From: Phycisphaerales bacterium UBA2421
Lineage (GTDB): Bacteria > Planctomycetota > Phycisphaerae > Tepidisphaerales > Tepidisphaeraceae
Reading direction: 5' to 3'
DNA: 64,000 nucleotides
Assembly (NCBI GenBank): GCA_002343075.1
Contig: DDRH01000010.1
Location: forward strand, 177,102-241,101
How positions within the stretch are numbered: the stretch's first letter is position 1; each line of letters begins with the position of its first letter. The notes under the pieces are model-generated. The model saw nothing but the letters and a program-made list of their open reading frames with translations, made no database searches and was not told where the DNA came from. The position numbers and the translations under genes were made by a program. Positions 44,027-53,698 of this stretch are shown here, in pieces.

Positions 44027-45642
44027 GCACCGACTTCGATAGCTTTAAGTACGGCTACGACAAGGGCAGTAACCGTCTGTTCAAGGAGAACATCAACAGC
44101 GGCGCCGGCGCCTTCAGCGAGCTTTACCATTCAAATGGGGCCGGCAATGGCTATGACGATTTTGACCGGCTGACCGAGTTCCGCCGCGGAACCCTTTCCG
44201 ACACCAACAGCGATGGCGTACCGGACACCGTGTCAACGACCACACGCCAGCAGGCGTGGACGCTTGACGCCCTGGGCAACTGGTCGAGCCTGCAGACCAA
44301 CGGCGGGACCGCAGTTAATCGCACGCACAACGCCCAGAACCAAGTGACCGCCAACGGCGGCGGCTCACTGACGTACGACAACAACGGCAACCTGAAGACC
44401 GGTTCCGGTTCCGGCAACACCTATGACGCGTGGAACCGGCTCTACGCCGTCGGCGTGGCCAACGGACGTTACTTCCTCTACGACGCACTCGGCCGCCGCA
44501 TCCATGAGTTTTCGCAATCCGATGGCATTGAGTACGGTGCCGGCGGGCCGTACCAGCGGACGCACCTCTACTACTCCACCGGCTGGCAGGTGCTCGAAGA
44601 AGACAGCACGAATCAGGCGTTGGACAAATTCACGCAGGTGCAGAACGTCTGGAGTCCACTTTACATCGACGCACTGGTGCTGCGCGACACCGAGATCAAC
44701 GAAGCCGGCGGCGGGGCCGAGCGACCGGCAGGGCCGACGCCAACGGGCGAAGAACTCGAAAAACGTCTGGAAGCCCTGCGGAACGATCCGCGGTTTGCGT
44801 TCGCTGCGGGCGTGCCGCTGCCAACCGGCGTGCAACCCGAGACGCGCACCGGGCCGACACGCACCGGCGGGCTGATCGACCCGGCGCCCATGAACGTGCC
44901 GACGGTGGCGGGCAGAATCTACGTCGAGCAGGACGCCAACTGGAACGTCACCAGCATCACCGACACCAGCGGTGGTGTGCTCGAGCGATATGTCTACGAT
45001 CCGTATGGCACGAGCACGCGGCTCACCTCCGTCTGGGGCACTGCCGGGGCGGACACCTACGTCATGTCGAACCGCCATCAGGGCGGGCGGCAGGACGCCG
45101 CGACGGGGCATCTCCACTTCCGCCACCGCGATCTTGATACGCTGCTGGGGCGGTGGGTGCAGCAGGATCCGGCGGGGTATGTGGACTCAAACAGCTTGTT
45201 TGAGTTTGTGCGCTCGAATCCCGCTTCCTCCCTAGATCCAAGTGGTTTGGGGGTGTACGTTCCGGAACCGCCGAAGCCTCTCCCAACATGGGTGAATCCT
45301 TCCGGCATGCCGTTACCACCCTATCGACCGTACAACTCTCCTCCCTTGGGTCCCACGATTGGACCCGATGATCGTGACAATCCGCCGGGATCACCGCAGC
45401 CCCCTGTGGACTACGATGTCTTGCCACCCGGCACTGGCGATCTTGTGACAAAGCAAGTGTGCAAATTCGGGTTCCAGAAAGGACTCTCGCTTATCACCGC
45501 AATCGGAAGCGATATATCCGGAGCGATCGGGTATATCCTTTTCAATCCGTCGAAGTGTGGAAACTCAGACACAATCACAGGCCCACACGCGCCACCTGCG
45601 GAGGACAGCCCTACAACACAGCCCGCACCAAAAGATGGATGA
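44027..45642 (+). pseudogene. RHS repeat protein, 5'-truncated
   Basis: An open frame of about 538 codons encoding the C-terminal part of an RHS/YD-repeat protein. It has YD-like repeats (GSLTYDNNGNL, YDAWNRLYAVG, YVYDPYGTSTRL), the core-end motif RDLDTLLGRWVQQDPAGYVD, and a variable C-terminal region with Pro-rich linker (GVYVPEPPKPLPTWV). The last 60 residues, with KFGFQKGLSLITAIGSDISG, may be a toxin or membrane tip. The start is missing at the IS border, so the protein is probably not made intact. Confidence 0.85.
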
Positions 45643-45681
45643 ACGACACGGCCTGTATCCTATGAAAACCAAGGAGTGTGC

Positions 45682-45891
45682 ATGCGTCGTTTCAGTGGAT
45701 GGTGGGTCGCGTGGTTTCTGGCGCTGGCTTGGGGTCTGGGGTCTAATATAGACCTGCTAGGGGTCGCGCCCGTGATCATGGTTGGCGTGGCCCATGTTTG
45801 CTGGGCAGTCGTAGTAAGTCGACGACGTCGAAACTTAATGCACCGAGGATTTGACGTCCTGACAAAGACAAGGCCGCACGACGCGGACTGA
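45682..45891 (+). CDS. Small membrane protein downstream of the RHS tip
   Basis: A 69-residue protein beginning MRRFSGWW with two probable membrane helices (AWFLALAWGLGSNIDLLGV and PVIMVGVAHVCWAVVV) and a basic tail. AAGGAG stands five bases ahead of the ATG at 45,682. Its place directly after an RHS tip is where immunity genes lie, so an immunity role is possible but unproven. Confidence 0.55.
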   Translation: MRRFSGWWVAWFLALAWGLGSNIDLLGVAPVIMVGVAHVCWAVVVSRRRRNLMHRGFDVLTKTRPHDAD

Positions 45892-46032
45892 CGCAGAATG
45901 GCTGCTCAGAGACTACTGGCTTTGCCTGGACTCGGCAGGCATCAATTCAATGTCCCGTGCCATTGCCAGACTCTTTCTTCCAATCTTCAGCGCGATCGCA
46001 GTCGTCAACTCAGGTTAAGCTTGACTGCTTTG

Positions 46033-46191
46033 CGGCTGACGGCGGTATGGGACACGGCCGGGCCGGACACCTACGTCATGTCGAACCGGCATCAGGGCGG
46101 GCGGCAGGACGCCGCGACGGGGCATGTCCACTTCCGCCACCGCGATCTTGATACGCTGCTGGGGCGGTGGGTGCAGCAGGATCCGGCGGGG
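46033..46191 (+). pseudogene. Orphan duplicate of the RHS core end
   Basis: A 159-bp segment nearly identical to 45,019-45,177. Both encode ADTYVMSNRHQGGRQDA-like text up to WVQQDPAG. After 46,191 the frame enters the inverted-repeat arm rather than a toxin tip. It is a remnant of a second RHS copy or of tip exchange. The 140 bp between the small membrane gene and this copy contain nothing else I can support. Confidence 0.85.
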
Positions 46192-46222
46192 ACGGATACA
46201 GTGACGCAGCTAGTTGATTGTT

Positions 46223-46457
46223 CTACTCGCCGACCTATAGCACGTCCGGCTCGCGACATCGGCACGCGGGGGATTCTAGCATGTTTGGAACCGGCGGGAG
46301 ACTGTCGCGCTTTCGCAGCGGGGCGGACTTTGATGCGGTCGTTCGCGTGCTTGGCGAGGACCGGAGCACAGTTGGCTACGTTGAGACTCGTATGTGATTG
46401 TTTATGTACATTCTGAGAGCAAGAGGCGGGTTGGAAACCCGTGTTACGGGCATGCGG
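46223..46457 (-). repeat. Right arm of the 235-bp inverted repeat
   Basis: Inverted partner of 42,633-42,868, with an added 20-bp match at 46,202-46,221. Together the arms enclose the IS and both RHS fragments. Confidence 0.85.
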
Positions 46458-46600
46458 CCCGGCGGGTCGCCGACGCGTGAACTACGGCGGGCTCCGCGGG
46501 ACGGGGGGTCGCAGTTCTTAACGGAATGTTAGGGTTTGGTTAGTACTTAAATGGGTTATAAGTTGTTTCGGGATAATGGTTTAGAGAGCATGTTGCAAAA

Positions 46601-46878
46601 TGTTCCGCGCGGAACAATTGCAGTGGGCAGTGGGCAGAGGGCAGGTGACTGTTCTGCGCGGAACAATTGGCTGGTTGCTTCTTGCTGGTTGCTGGTTGCT
46701 CGCGGTTACATGGCCGCCGACTTGCCCTCCCCCTGGCCCCCTCCCGGAGTACCAGGAGGGGGAGATGGAAGATTGTTCCGCGCGGAACAATTTGCCATCT
46801 CCTCTGCGCACTGCCCACTGCCGCCTGCAGACTGCCCTCTGCCGACTGCCCACTGCGAATTGTTCCGCGCGGAACAAT
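46601..46878. repeat. Cluster of four parS-like palindromes
   Basis: TGTTCCGCGCGGAACA occurs at 46,601-46,616, 46,774-46,789 and 46,861-46,876; a one-mismatch copy is at 46,650-46,665. The last two perfect copies extend to 20-bp palindromes (46,772-46,791 and 46,859-46,878). The shape matches the parS consensus TGTTCCACGTGGAACA except for GCGC instead of ACGT at the centre. The spacers are low-complexity runs of GCAGTGGGCA/TGCCCACTGC type. The whole stretch 46,458-46,904 has no supported gene. Confidence 0.8.
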
Positions 46879-46904
46879 CGCGCTCTTGGCACGGGTGGTC
46901 GGGG

Positions 46905-48371
46905 TTACTGGGGGACGTGTCTTCCAGGGTTTAGCAGGTTTACTTTGATTCTATCACTGGGCATCAACTTGCCGGCGTTGAGTTGCTCGTGGGGGTCGAA
47001 CGCGCGCTTGATGGATTGGAATTGTCGCATGGTGGCGCCGTCGAACAGGTAGGGCATGAGGTGGATCTTTTCCACGCCCACGCCGTGCTCGCCGGTGAGG
47101 GTGCCGCCGATGTCGATACAGTATCGGAGGACTTCCTCTGCTGCGAGCATAACGTTGCGCGTTTGCTCGGGGTTGCGGTCGTTGTAGAGGAAGATCGGGT
47201 GCACGTTGCCGTCGCCGGCGTGGAAGACATTGTTGATGCTCAGCCCATATCGCCGGCCGATCTCGTCGATGCGCTGCAGCACCTCGCGCAGTCGGCTGCG
47301 GGGGACGCAGGCATCCTGCGTGCAATAGCTCGGGCTTATTTTCCCGATCGCGCCGAAGGCACTTTTGCGTGCTTTCCACAGCTTTGCACGATCTTCGGCG
47401 AGCGCGCTACATTTTACCTCGAAGGCATTGTTGCGGGTGAAGATGGTGACGAGATCATTCATCTGTCCATCGAGCAGTTCTTCGATGCCGTCGATGTCGC
47501 AAAGCAACAGTGCCGCCGTGTGCGGGGGGAAGCCGAACTTGTAGCTGTCTTCGATGATCCTGACCATCGATCCATCCATCATTTCCAGCGCGCTTGGGAG
47601 ATGCCCCGCGGCGATGGTTTGGCTGACGGCGGTGCAGGCATCGGCCTGGGTGGAGAAGAGTCCGACGATGGTTCGGAAGCTGGTGGGTTTGGGTACAAGT
47701 CTGAGCCAGAGCTCGGTGATGATTCCGAAGGTGCCTTCGTTGCCGCAGATGAGTCCGGGGAGGTCGAACGGCGAGTCATACGCGCCGTCGGTCGCGCCCG
47801 CACGGAGGATACTTCCGTCGGCGAGGACCATGGTGATGCCCAGGACATGGTTGGATGTGACGAAGTCTTTGAGGACATGAATCCCGCCGGCGTTGGTTGC
47901 GGCGTTTCCGCCGACGGTGCTGGCGCGCTGGCTCGATGGGTCGGGGGAGAAGTGGTAGAGCGATCCGCCGGGCACCGCGGCAACGGCTTCGCTGAGCTGG
48001 ACGTTGCGTACACCCGCCTGCGTGTGAACGACGCGATTGGGCAGATCGATCTTAAGGACACGGCTGAGCCGCGCGGTGGAGACGATGACCCCGCCTGCGA
48101 AAGCGACGCACCCACCGGTCAGCCCCGTGCCGCTGCCGCGCGGGATGATGGGCAACCGGTTCTGTGTGAGAATCGCGACGACGCGCGCCACCTCGTCGGT
48201 GTCGAGTGGGAAGACGACGGCCGAAGGGCGTGCCTTGGCGATGGTGAATCCGTCGGACTCGTACGTGAGAAGCTCGGCAGGATCGGTGAGCACGCGGTCG
48301 GGCGAGAGCGCGCGCCGAAGCGCGTCGATCGCTTCGGTGGCCGGGTGGGTAGTTGTAAGGGAGGAGGTCAT
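46905..48371 (-). CDS. glcD: FAD-linked oxidase, glycolate/lactate dehydrogenase GlcD type
   Basis: A 488-residue FAD-binding PCMH protein. The FAD site is PRGSGTGLTGGCV, then VGGNAATNAGG; the C-terminal oxidase domain has NVFHAGDGNVHP and GEHGVGVEK. Known reaction: oxidation of glycolate or D-lactate. GlcE and GlcF partners are not adjacent. The ATG at 48,371 is used; the frame is open slightly further upstream without a ribosome-binding site. Confidence 0.92.
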   Translation of the reverse strand: MTSSLTTTHPATEAIDALRRALSPDRVLTDPAELLTYESDGFTIAKARPSAVVFPLDTDEVARVVAILTQNRLPIIPRGSGTGLTGGCVAFAGGVIVSTARLSRVLKIDLPNRVVHTQAGVRNVQLSEAVAAVPGGSLYHFSPDPSSQRASTVGGNAATNAGGIHVLKDFVTSNHVLGITMVLADGSILRAGATDGAYDSPFDLPGLICGNEGTFGIITELWLRLVPKPTSFRTIVGLFSTQADACTAVSQTIAAGHLPSALEMMDGSMVRIIEDSYKFGFPPHTAALLLCDIDGIEELLDGQMNDLVTIFTRNNAFEVKCSALAEDRAKLWKARKSAFGAIGKISPSYCTQDACVPRSRLREVLQRIDEIGRRYGLSINNVFHAGDGNVHPIFLYNDRNPEQTRNVMLAAEEVLRYCIDIGGTLTGEHGVGVEKIHLMPYLFDGATMRQFQSIKRAFDPHEQLNAGKLMPSDRIKVNLLNPGRHVPQ

Positions 48372-48595
48372 TGCGTAACGGAGTTTACTGCACAGGGCCG
48401 GGATCGCCCATTGTGTTCGATTCCAAAGGCAAAGCAGACGCGACGGCAAAAGGCGGTGCGGGTACAGTTTGCCGGGGAAGACAGTGCGGGTGCAAAAACA
48501 GAGAGAATGATCGATCTCTCATTTTCGGGCCTGAGAGATTGTCATTTGGATCGCCCGCGCGCACAATACCAAGCCATTTTTATTGAAAGGATCAC

Positions 48596-48934
48596 ATGGC
48601 AGACGAAGACGTACCGCAACCGGCTCCGGAAGGTCAACCTCAGCAGGGCATTCAGGTGCTGCTGGATGAGCGAGAAACCCGCACGACGTATTCCAACGCA
48701 TATCGGTTTCACCAGACTGCGGAAGAAGTGGTGATGGATCTGGGTTTTAACATGCCCAACCCCAACCCCGGCCAGCTTCCCCCCAACACAGCCGGGCAGA
48801 TGCTTTTTAAGATTACCGATCGGGTGATCATGAGCTACCCAAATGCCAAGCGATTGCTGGCTTCGATGACACAGCTCATCAAGCGATACGAGCAGCAGTT
48901 TGGCGAGATTCCGATGCAGCCGGGCCGTCGTTGA
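48596..48934 (+). CDS. DUF3467 family protein
   Basis: A 112-residue protein. The DUF3467 core is visible: TYSNAYRFHQTAEEVVMDLG, then AKRLLASMTQLIKRYEQQFG. Known: a small conserved family frequent in planctomycetes, function unknown. GAAAGGATCAC gives a good ribosome-binding site. Confidence 0.88.
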   Translation: MADEDVPQPAPEGQPQQGIQVLLDERETRTTYSNAYRFHQTAEEVVMDLGFNMPNPNPGQLPPNTAGQMLFKITDRVIMSYPNAKRLLASMTQLIKRYEQQFGEIPMQPGRR

Positions 48935-49057
48935 TTTGACGGTTTATACGGCGGTTCATTCGGCGCGACTTGGCTTGTGGATCAAGCTTTGGCGGGTGAC
49001 GGGCATTCCCAAGAGAATGCCGTCGCTGCGCAGGCTTTACAGGATGCGCAAGACGAC

Positions 49058-49105
49058 CAGATCGGAGCGACCGACGGCGAAGCCGCTGTCGGTCGCTCCG
49101 ATCTG
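49058..49105. terminator. Long hairpin terminator between convergent genes
   Basis: An 18-bp perfect stem (49,058-49,075 with 49,088-49,105) with a 12-base loop, followed on the + strand by CTTTC. It lies between the DUF3467 gene and the next minus-strand gene and can serve both. Confidence 0.7.
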
Positions 49106-49171
49106 CTTTCACTCAGATATCGAGATGGCAGGGCGAACGAGCGGCGCGAATGGACCGCGCCAGGCCGATCG

Positions 49172-49453
49172 TCACGCGCGCACGTCGAGGTGGGGAGGTT
49201 CAGCGTCGCTGTCTGAGCCGCTGCCAGATGTCTTTCTGGATTGCGACTGCTGACGCTGTTGTTTGTGGTGTTGGTCGGCGATGGGTTCAAGCTCATCGGG
49301 CGACTCGACGGCGCGCTCGAACGTGTCGGCGGTGCGGACTCCCTTGCGGTTACGTTCGATTCGCTTGAGCTGAGAAGCCTTCTCGGCGGCGGCGGCGCGT
49401 TCGGCGGCAGGGGTGCCGAGAGCCGCGGTGGTGATGGGGGTCAACGGTGTCAT
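49172..49453 (-). CDS. Small hypothetical protein
   Basis: A 93-residue charged protein starting MTPLTPITTAALGTPAAERA, with KASQLKRIERNRKGVRTADT and a polar tail. No domain recognised. A frame opening at 49,498 is possible but has a poor start context. Confidence 0.5.
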   Translation of the reverse strand: MTPLTPITTAALGTPAAERAAAAEKASQLKRIERNRKGVRTADTFERAVESPDELEPIADQHHKQQRQQSQSRKTSGSGSDSDAEPPHLDVRA

Positions 49454-49657
49454 CGCGATAACAATTGTATCGACGCACCACAAACTCGATTTTGACAAAA
49501 TCCGAGAACCCCCGACGTCCGAAATCTAAGAGAACCCGCTGATTTGCCCCATAAACGCCGCATCAGCGTCCGTTGTGCGCAAAAAAAACCGCTGTTGCCG
49601 CGGGGGTAGCGTGGCAACAGCGGGACAGGTCGAGGGAGGGGTAACAAATCGGGATGA

Positions 49658-51187
49658 CTACCGGCCCACTTCTTCAGTGCTGCTCCCCGCGAGCGCGCCG
49701 CCGGGCATGAGGCTCGGCGGGACGATGCGCGCGGTTGCGGTCCGATGCACCGCACGCTGGTCAACCGGTGTGATTTCAGTCGGCGAGATGAACCGAAGCT
49801 TCATCTGCGCGTCATCTTGAATCTCTCCCTGGATTCCAACAAACAGGCCGTTCATCCGCGCCAGGCTCGGGTCATTGCTCTTGAGATAGATCACCGTGCG
49901 CCCGCTGATCGGGTCAGTCAGGCGGTAAAGCGTCTGGTCGGCACCCTGCAGCGTGCTCGGCCGAATCGTGCCCAGCGCGGAGTAGAACACCAGGCCGGTG
50001 GTCTTCAGCCGCTCCATTAGCTCTTCACTCTCAGCCTTCTTCGCCTGAGCTGCTGCTTCGCGATCCTTCAGTGCTCGCTGGTGCGACAGCGCGAGTTCAT
50101 AATTTTCGTTATGGATCTTCAGTGTCGCTGCCCGGCTCTCGGCGATGGTACGAAGTGAGTTGGTCAGCGACGAATCTGAGGCCAGTTGCTGATAACCGGC
50201 GAGCAACTCGGGCACCGGCTGCTGCTCGATTGGCAACCTCGCAGCTTCCTTCAGTCTTGCTTCGAGCTGGTCAAAACGAATGTCCGCCGACACGAGGATC
50301 TCATTTGGTTGCGTGGTGGGAGCCGCAGCGTACTCGGCCGCGGCGGGCTGGCCGGCGGGCGCATCGGTTGCCGGCGCGGCGTCGGTGAGCGCAGCGCCGC
50401 TGTTGGCGGGCGTGTCGGACGGTGGTTGGCTCGCCGGCCCGGTGCTTTCGGGGGTGTTCTGGGCTACCGACGAAATGCCCGTCTGCGCCGGCTGAGCTTC
50501 AACAGGCGGTTGCGACGGCGCAACGTCGGCTGCGGCGATGGTTTGCTCTGGGGTCGGTTCGGCGGTGGCAACGGTCGCTCCGCCCGCTGCCGGTGCGTCG
50601 GCGCCAGTCGCGCCGGCCACTTCACCTTCACTCGTCGAGATACCCGGCACATCTACCCGGCGGACCGGATCGACAAACTGCTTGTTCACATAGAAGAACA
50701 CGCCCGACGGCGGCTTGATCTTGAAGTACTCATCCTGCTCGCCCAGGATCGTCACGTCCTGATTCGGTTCAAGTTTTGTGGCGACTTTCGTCTTCATCGG
50801 CAGCAACGCCGAGCCTACACGCACGTTCAGGGTGTTGGTCACGCGCCCGACGGTGCCATCGCCGCGCTTCTCCACATATGCCTTGGCGACGTAGCAAAAG
50901 CTTCCCTCCGGCGGGAGCACCTTCAGCCAGTCAAACTTGATGCCGACGACCGTGACCTTCGCGCCCTTGTCAAGTTTGGTGGTGGCATAGTCGCTGTCGC
51001 TCGGGCCGGAGCGAACGTAGACCGCATTGCCGTTGACTTCGCCTTCAAACTGGAACTTGGAATTTTCGATTTCCGTTCCCGCTGCAGCGTCGGTGATCGA
51101 ATCGACCGATGGTGCCGCCTGCAACAACGGAACAACTGCCAGGGTTGCCGAAAGAATAACTGAAGCCGAGATGAACCGCTTAGACAT
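49658..51187 (-). CDS. Exported protein with two SH3-like domains
   Basis: A 509-residue protein. A signal peptide (MSKRFISASVILSATLAVVP) precedes two bacterial SH3 repeats (NAVYVRSGPSDSDYA and NTLNVRVGSALLPM). A long Ala/Pro/Thr-rich linker follows, then a coiled coil (ALKDREAAAQAKKAESEEL) and a small C-terminal domain (IYLKSNDPSLARMNGLFVGI). Probably cell-wall or envelope associated. CAGGAGG precedes the ATG at 51,187. Confidence 0.8.
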   Translation of the reverse strand: MSKRFISASVILSATLAVVPLLQAAPSVDSITDAAAGTEIENSKFQFEGEVNGNAVYVRSGPSDSDYATTKLDKGAKVTVVGIKFDWLKVLPPEGSFCYVAKAYVEKRGDGTVGRVTNTLNVRVGSALLPMKTKVATKLEPNQDVTILGEQDEYFKIKPPSGVFFYVNKQFVDPVRRVDVPGISTSEGEVAGATGADAPAAGGATVATAEPTPEQTIAAADVAPSQPPVEAQPAQTGISSVAQNTPESTGPASQPPSDTPANSGAALTDAAPATDAPAGQPAAAEYAAAPTTQPNEILVSADIRFDQLEARLKEAARLPIEQQPVPELLAGYQQLASDSSLTNSLRTIAESRAATLKIHNENYELALSHQRALKDREAAAQAKKAESEELMERLKTTGLVFYSALGTIRPSTLQGADQTLYRLTDPISGRTVIYLKSNDPSLARMNGLFVGIQGEIQDDAQMKLRFISPTEITPVDQRAVHRTATARIVPPSLMPGGALAGSSTEEVGR

Positions 51188-51385
51188 GAGCACCTCCTGT
51201 GCATTCCGGCCAATTGGTTTAGTAAAATGCAGGCCGGACGACGCTTCATGCGTCTTGATTGCTGGAGAAAATACAATGACACGATCGAATTGCAAGATTG
51301 CGCGCGTACGTTTTTTTGAGCTTGACACGCGACACATGCAAAGTTAGCATGCACAAACAATACTTCTCACTCAACGGAGGCCTCA

Positions 51386-51970
51386 ATGATTACGACCGTT
51401 CAGAAGCGTTCCATCTTTCGACGGAGCATCGTGGTTGGTTTTGTGGTGATCCTTGCCGGGGTGCTTGCGGGGTGTCTGAAGTTCCCGCTGGGCGATCCGG
51501 AGAAGGCCACCATCGACACTGCGCTCGTTGGCGACTGGTTTAAGCGGGCGAATGATGGGGCGGTCACCATCTGGCGCGCCCAGCCGTTCGATCAACGGGC
51601 CTACCTCGTCATGCAGTATGAAGCGCGCCCCGATGGTAACGGCGGGTGGGAGCGGGGCGGGCTTGCCGTCTGCAAAATGTGGGTGACCGAGGTCGCCGGC
51701 AAGTCATTCGCCTGCATGAAAGTGCTCAGCGAAGCGTCCGAGCAGCCTTATCTCGCGTTTCAATACGAGTATGCCAACGATGCCGTCACCATCCACGCAA
51801 TCAATGCCGATTTTGTAAACAAAGCCGGCGTGACCGACGCAGCGGGGTTTGAAGCATTGGTGAAAGCAAACATCGATAACCGCGCGATGTACCTCGATCC
51901 AGATAGTTATGAAAAAGCAACCGATGCCGACCGCGAGACGATTGACGCGATCTGCAAGGCTTTTCATTAG
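51386..51970 (+). CDS. Putative lipoprotein
   Basis: A 194-residue exported protein. The signal ends in a lipobox (VVILAGVLAGC), so Cys30 is probably lipidated. The mature part is a soluble beta-rich domain (GDWFKRANDGAVTIWRAQPF). ACGGAGG upstream is a good ribosome-binding site. Family not recognised. Confidence 0.75.
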   Translation: MITTVQKRSIFRRSIVVGFVVILAGVLAGCLKFPLGDPEKATIDTALVGDWFKRANDGAVTIWRAQPFDQRAYLVMQYEARPDGNGGWERGGLAVCKMWVTEVAGKSFACMKVLSEASEQPYLAFQYEYANDAVTIHAINADFVNKAGVTDAAGFEALVKANIDNRAMYLDPDSYEKATDADRETIDAICKAFH

Positions 51971-52019
51971 CATCATGCCATTAACGCCTGAATGCGGGCG
52001 AATCTCCGGTGACAAGATT

Positions 52020-53336
52020 TTAACGCGCAGCCGCAAACGCCAATCGCGCCGCGGTGATCGTGCGGTCGATCGTGTCGTTGTCGTGCGCAAGACTCACAAA
52101 CCACGACTCAAACTGGCTCGGCGGGATGTTGACCCCACCCGCCAGCAGGGCGTGGAAGAAACGCGAGAAGCGCATCGTGTCGCACGCAGCGGCCTGCGTG
52201 TAGCTTTTCACCCTATCACCGACGCGGGCGGTGAAGAATGGGCAGATCATTGATCCAACGCGATTGACGCAGATCGGGGTGCCCGACTCGGCGGCGGCGG
52301 CGCGCAATCCTGCTTCCAGCCGGAGCGAGCTGGATTCCAATTGCTCGTACGCACCTGGCTTCTGGAGTAGTTGGAGCGTCGCCAGCCCCGCAGTCATGCT
52401 GATGGGATTACCGCTGAGCGTGCCTGCCTGATAGACCGGCCCAGCGGGGCTGACTTGGCGCATCAGGTGTGCGGGCGCCGCATACGCGCCAACTGGCATC
52501 CCGCCGCCGATGATCTTTCCCAGGCAGGTGATGTCCGGCTGCACGCCGTAACGCGTCTGCGCGCCGCCCCACGCCACACGAAATCCAGTCATCACCTCAT
52601 CAAAAAGAAGCAGCGCGCCATGCTTTGTACAGAGTTGCCGCAACCCCTGCAGATAACCCGGCTCGGGCGGTACGAGGCCCATGTTGCCCGCGACGGGTTC
52701 GACCGCGAAACATGCGATTTTCCCCGCATTCTGCTCGAATGCCGTTCGGGCGGCTTCGAGATCGTTGTATTCAACGCTCAGCGTGGCGGCGGTGGCGGCG
52801 CGGGGAATGCCCGGGCTGCTCGGCGTGCCGAGTGTCAGCGCCCCCGACCCGGCGTTCACAAGCAGACCGTCGACATGCCCGTGATATCCGCCGACGCATT
52901 TGATGACGATATCGCGTCCGGTGGCCGCGCGGGCGAGCCGGATGGCGCTCATCGCCGCCTCGGTGCCGCTATTGACGAACCGGAGCATCTCCATGCCCGG
53001 CAGGGCCGAGAGAATCAACTCGGCAAGATCAGTTTCGAGCGTAGTGGGCGCGCCATAGCACGATCCTCGCGCCAGCGCATCGGCAACAGCGGCCACCACC
53101 GCCGGGTGTGCGTGTCCGACAATCATCGGGCCGTAGCTGCCGACATAATCGATTATCGCATTGTGGTCGATATCGTTAAGAACCGCGCCGCGAGCCGACG
53201 CAATGAACCGCGGGGTGCCGCCGACAGCCTTAAACGAACGCACCGGCGAGCTGACTCCACCAGGCATGACGCGCTGGGAGCGATCGAACGCCTTATCAGA
53301 TTGCGAGGGGGATGGCGCTGGATCGTCGGCGGGCAT
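52020..53336 (-). CDS. hemL: Glutamate-1-semialdehyde 2,1-aminomutase
   Basis: A 438-residue PLP enzyme. Clear family motifs are MPGGVSSPVRSF at the N-terminus, VNSGTEAAMSAIRLARA and GGYHGHVDGLLV. The PLP lysine lies in CLGKIIGGGMPVGAY. It converts glutamate-1-semialdehyde into 5-aminolevulinate for tetrapyrrole synthesis. The ATG at 53,336 is used although the frame is open upstream, because that part overlaps the rsfS gene. Confidence 0.95.
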   Translation of the reverse strand: MPADDPAPSPSQSDKAFDRSQRVMPGGVSSPVRSFKAVGGTPRFIASARGAVLNDIDHNAIIDYVGSYGPMIVGHAHPAVVAAVADALARGSCYGAPTTLETDLAELILSALPGMEMLRFVNSGTEAAMSAIRLARAATGRDIVIKCVGGYHGHVDGLLVNAGSGALTLGTPSSPGIPRAATAATLSVEYNDLEAARTAFEQNAGKIACFAVEPVAGNMGLVPPEPGYLQGLRQLCTKHGALLLFDEVMTGFRVAWGGAQTRYGVQPDITCLGKIIGGGMPVGAYAAPAHLMRQVSPAGPVYQAGTLSGNPISMTAGLATLQLLQKPGAYEQLESSSLRLEAGLRAAAAESGTPICVNRVGSMICPFFTARVGDRVKSYTQAAACDTMRFSRFFHALLAGGVNIPPSQFESWFVSLAHDNDTIDRTITAARLAFAAAR

Positions 53337-53347
53337 GGCGGTGCCGG

Positions 53348-53698
53348 TTACGCCGGATCGGCGGCGCCGGATGGGTTGGAGGATAGATCGGTGCGGGGCG
53401 CATCGCCCCAGAGGTTGTCTAAGTCGTAATATTGCCGGGCGTCTTCGGTGAAAAGGTGGACGACGACGTCGACAAAATCGACCAGGACCCAACTGGCCGA
53501 GTCGTAGCCGTCCATTCGGGGGTGGGTGTAGCCGGATTCTTTGCCGAGCTGCTTTAAGTCGTCGGCGACGGTGCGCATCTGCCGGCCGCTGGTGCCGGTG
53601 GCGATGACGAAGAAATCGGCCAGGGGAGAAACAGCACTGACATCGAGCACCGTTACATGATGGCAGCGCGTGTCGGCGGCGAGCCGGGCGGCGGCCAT
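53348..53698 (-). CDS. rsfS: Ribosomal silencing factor RsfS
   Basis: A 116-residue RsfS with VTVLDVSAVSPLADFFVIAT, GTSGRQMRTVADDL and YDSASWVLVDFVDVVVHLF. Known role: binding uL14 to block subunit joining in starvation. The frame is open for about 45 more codons upstream, basic and Lys/Pro-rich, up to a stop, but contains no ATG, GTG or TTG that I can find. So the ATG at 53,698 is used; a non-standard upstream start is possible. Confidence 0.9.
   Translation of the reverse strand: MAAARLAADTRCHHVTVLDVSAVSPLADFFVIATGTSGRQMRTVADDLKQLGKESGYTHPRMDGYDSASWVLVDFVDVVVHLFTEDARQYYDLDNLWGDAPRTDLSSNPSGAADPA

Noticed and set aside
46540..46892. Several overlapping frames of 90-130 codons on both strands
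   Set aside because: They are translations of the palindrome cluster and its low-complexity spacers, without ribosome-binding sites or domains.
46983..48734. A 583-codon open frame on the + strand
   Set aside because: It runs antisense to glcD, whose FAD and oxidase motifs are intact; no domain is seen in it.
52371..53429. A 352-codon + strand frame opposite hemL and rsfS
   Set aside because: It is antisense to two well-supported genes and has no motif.
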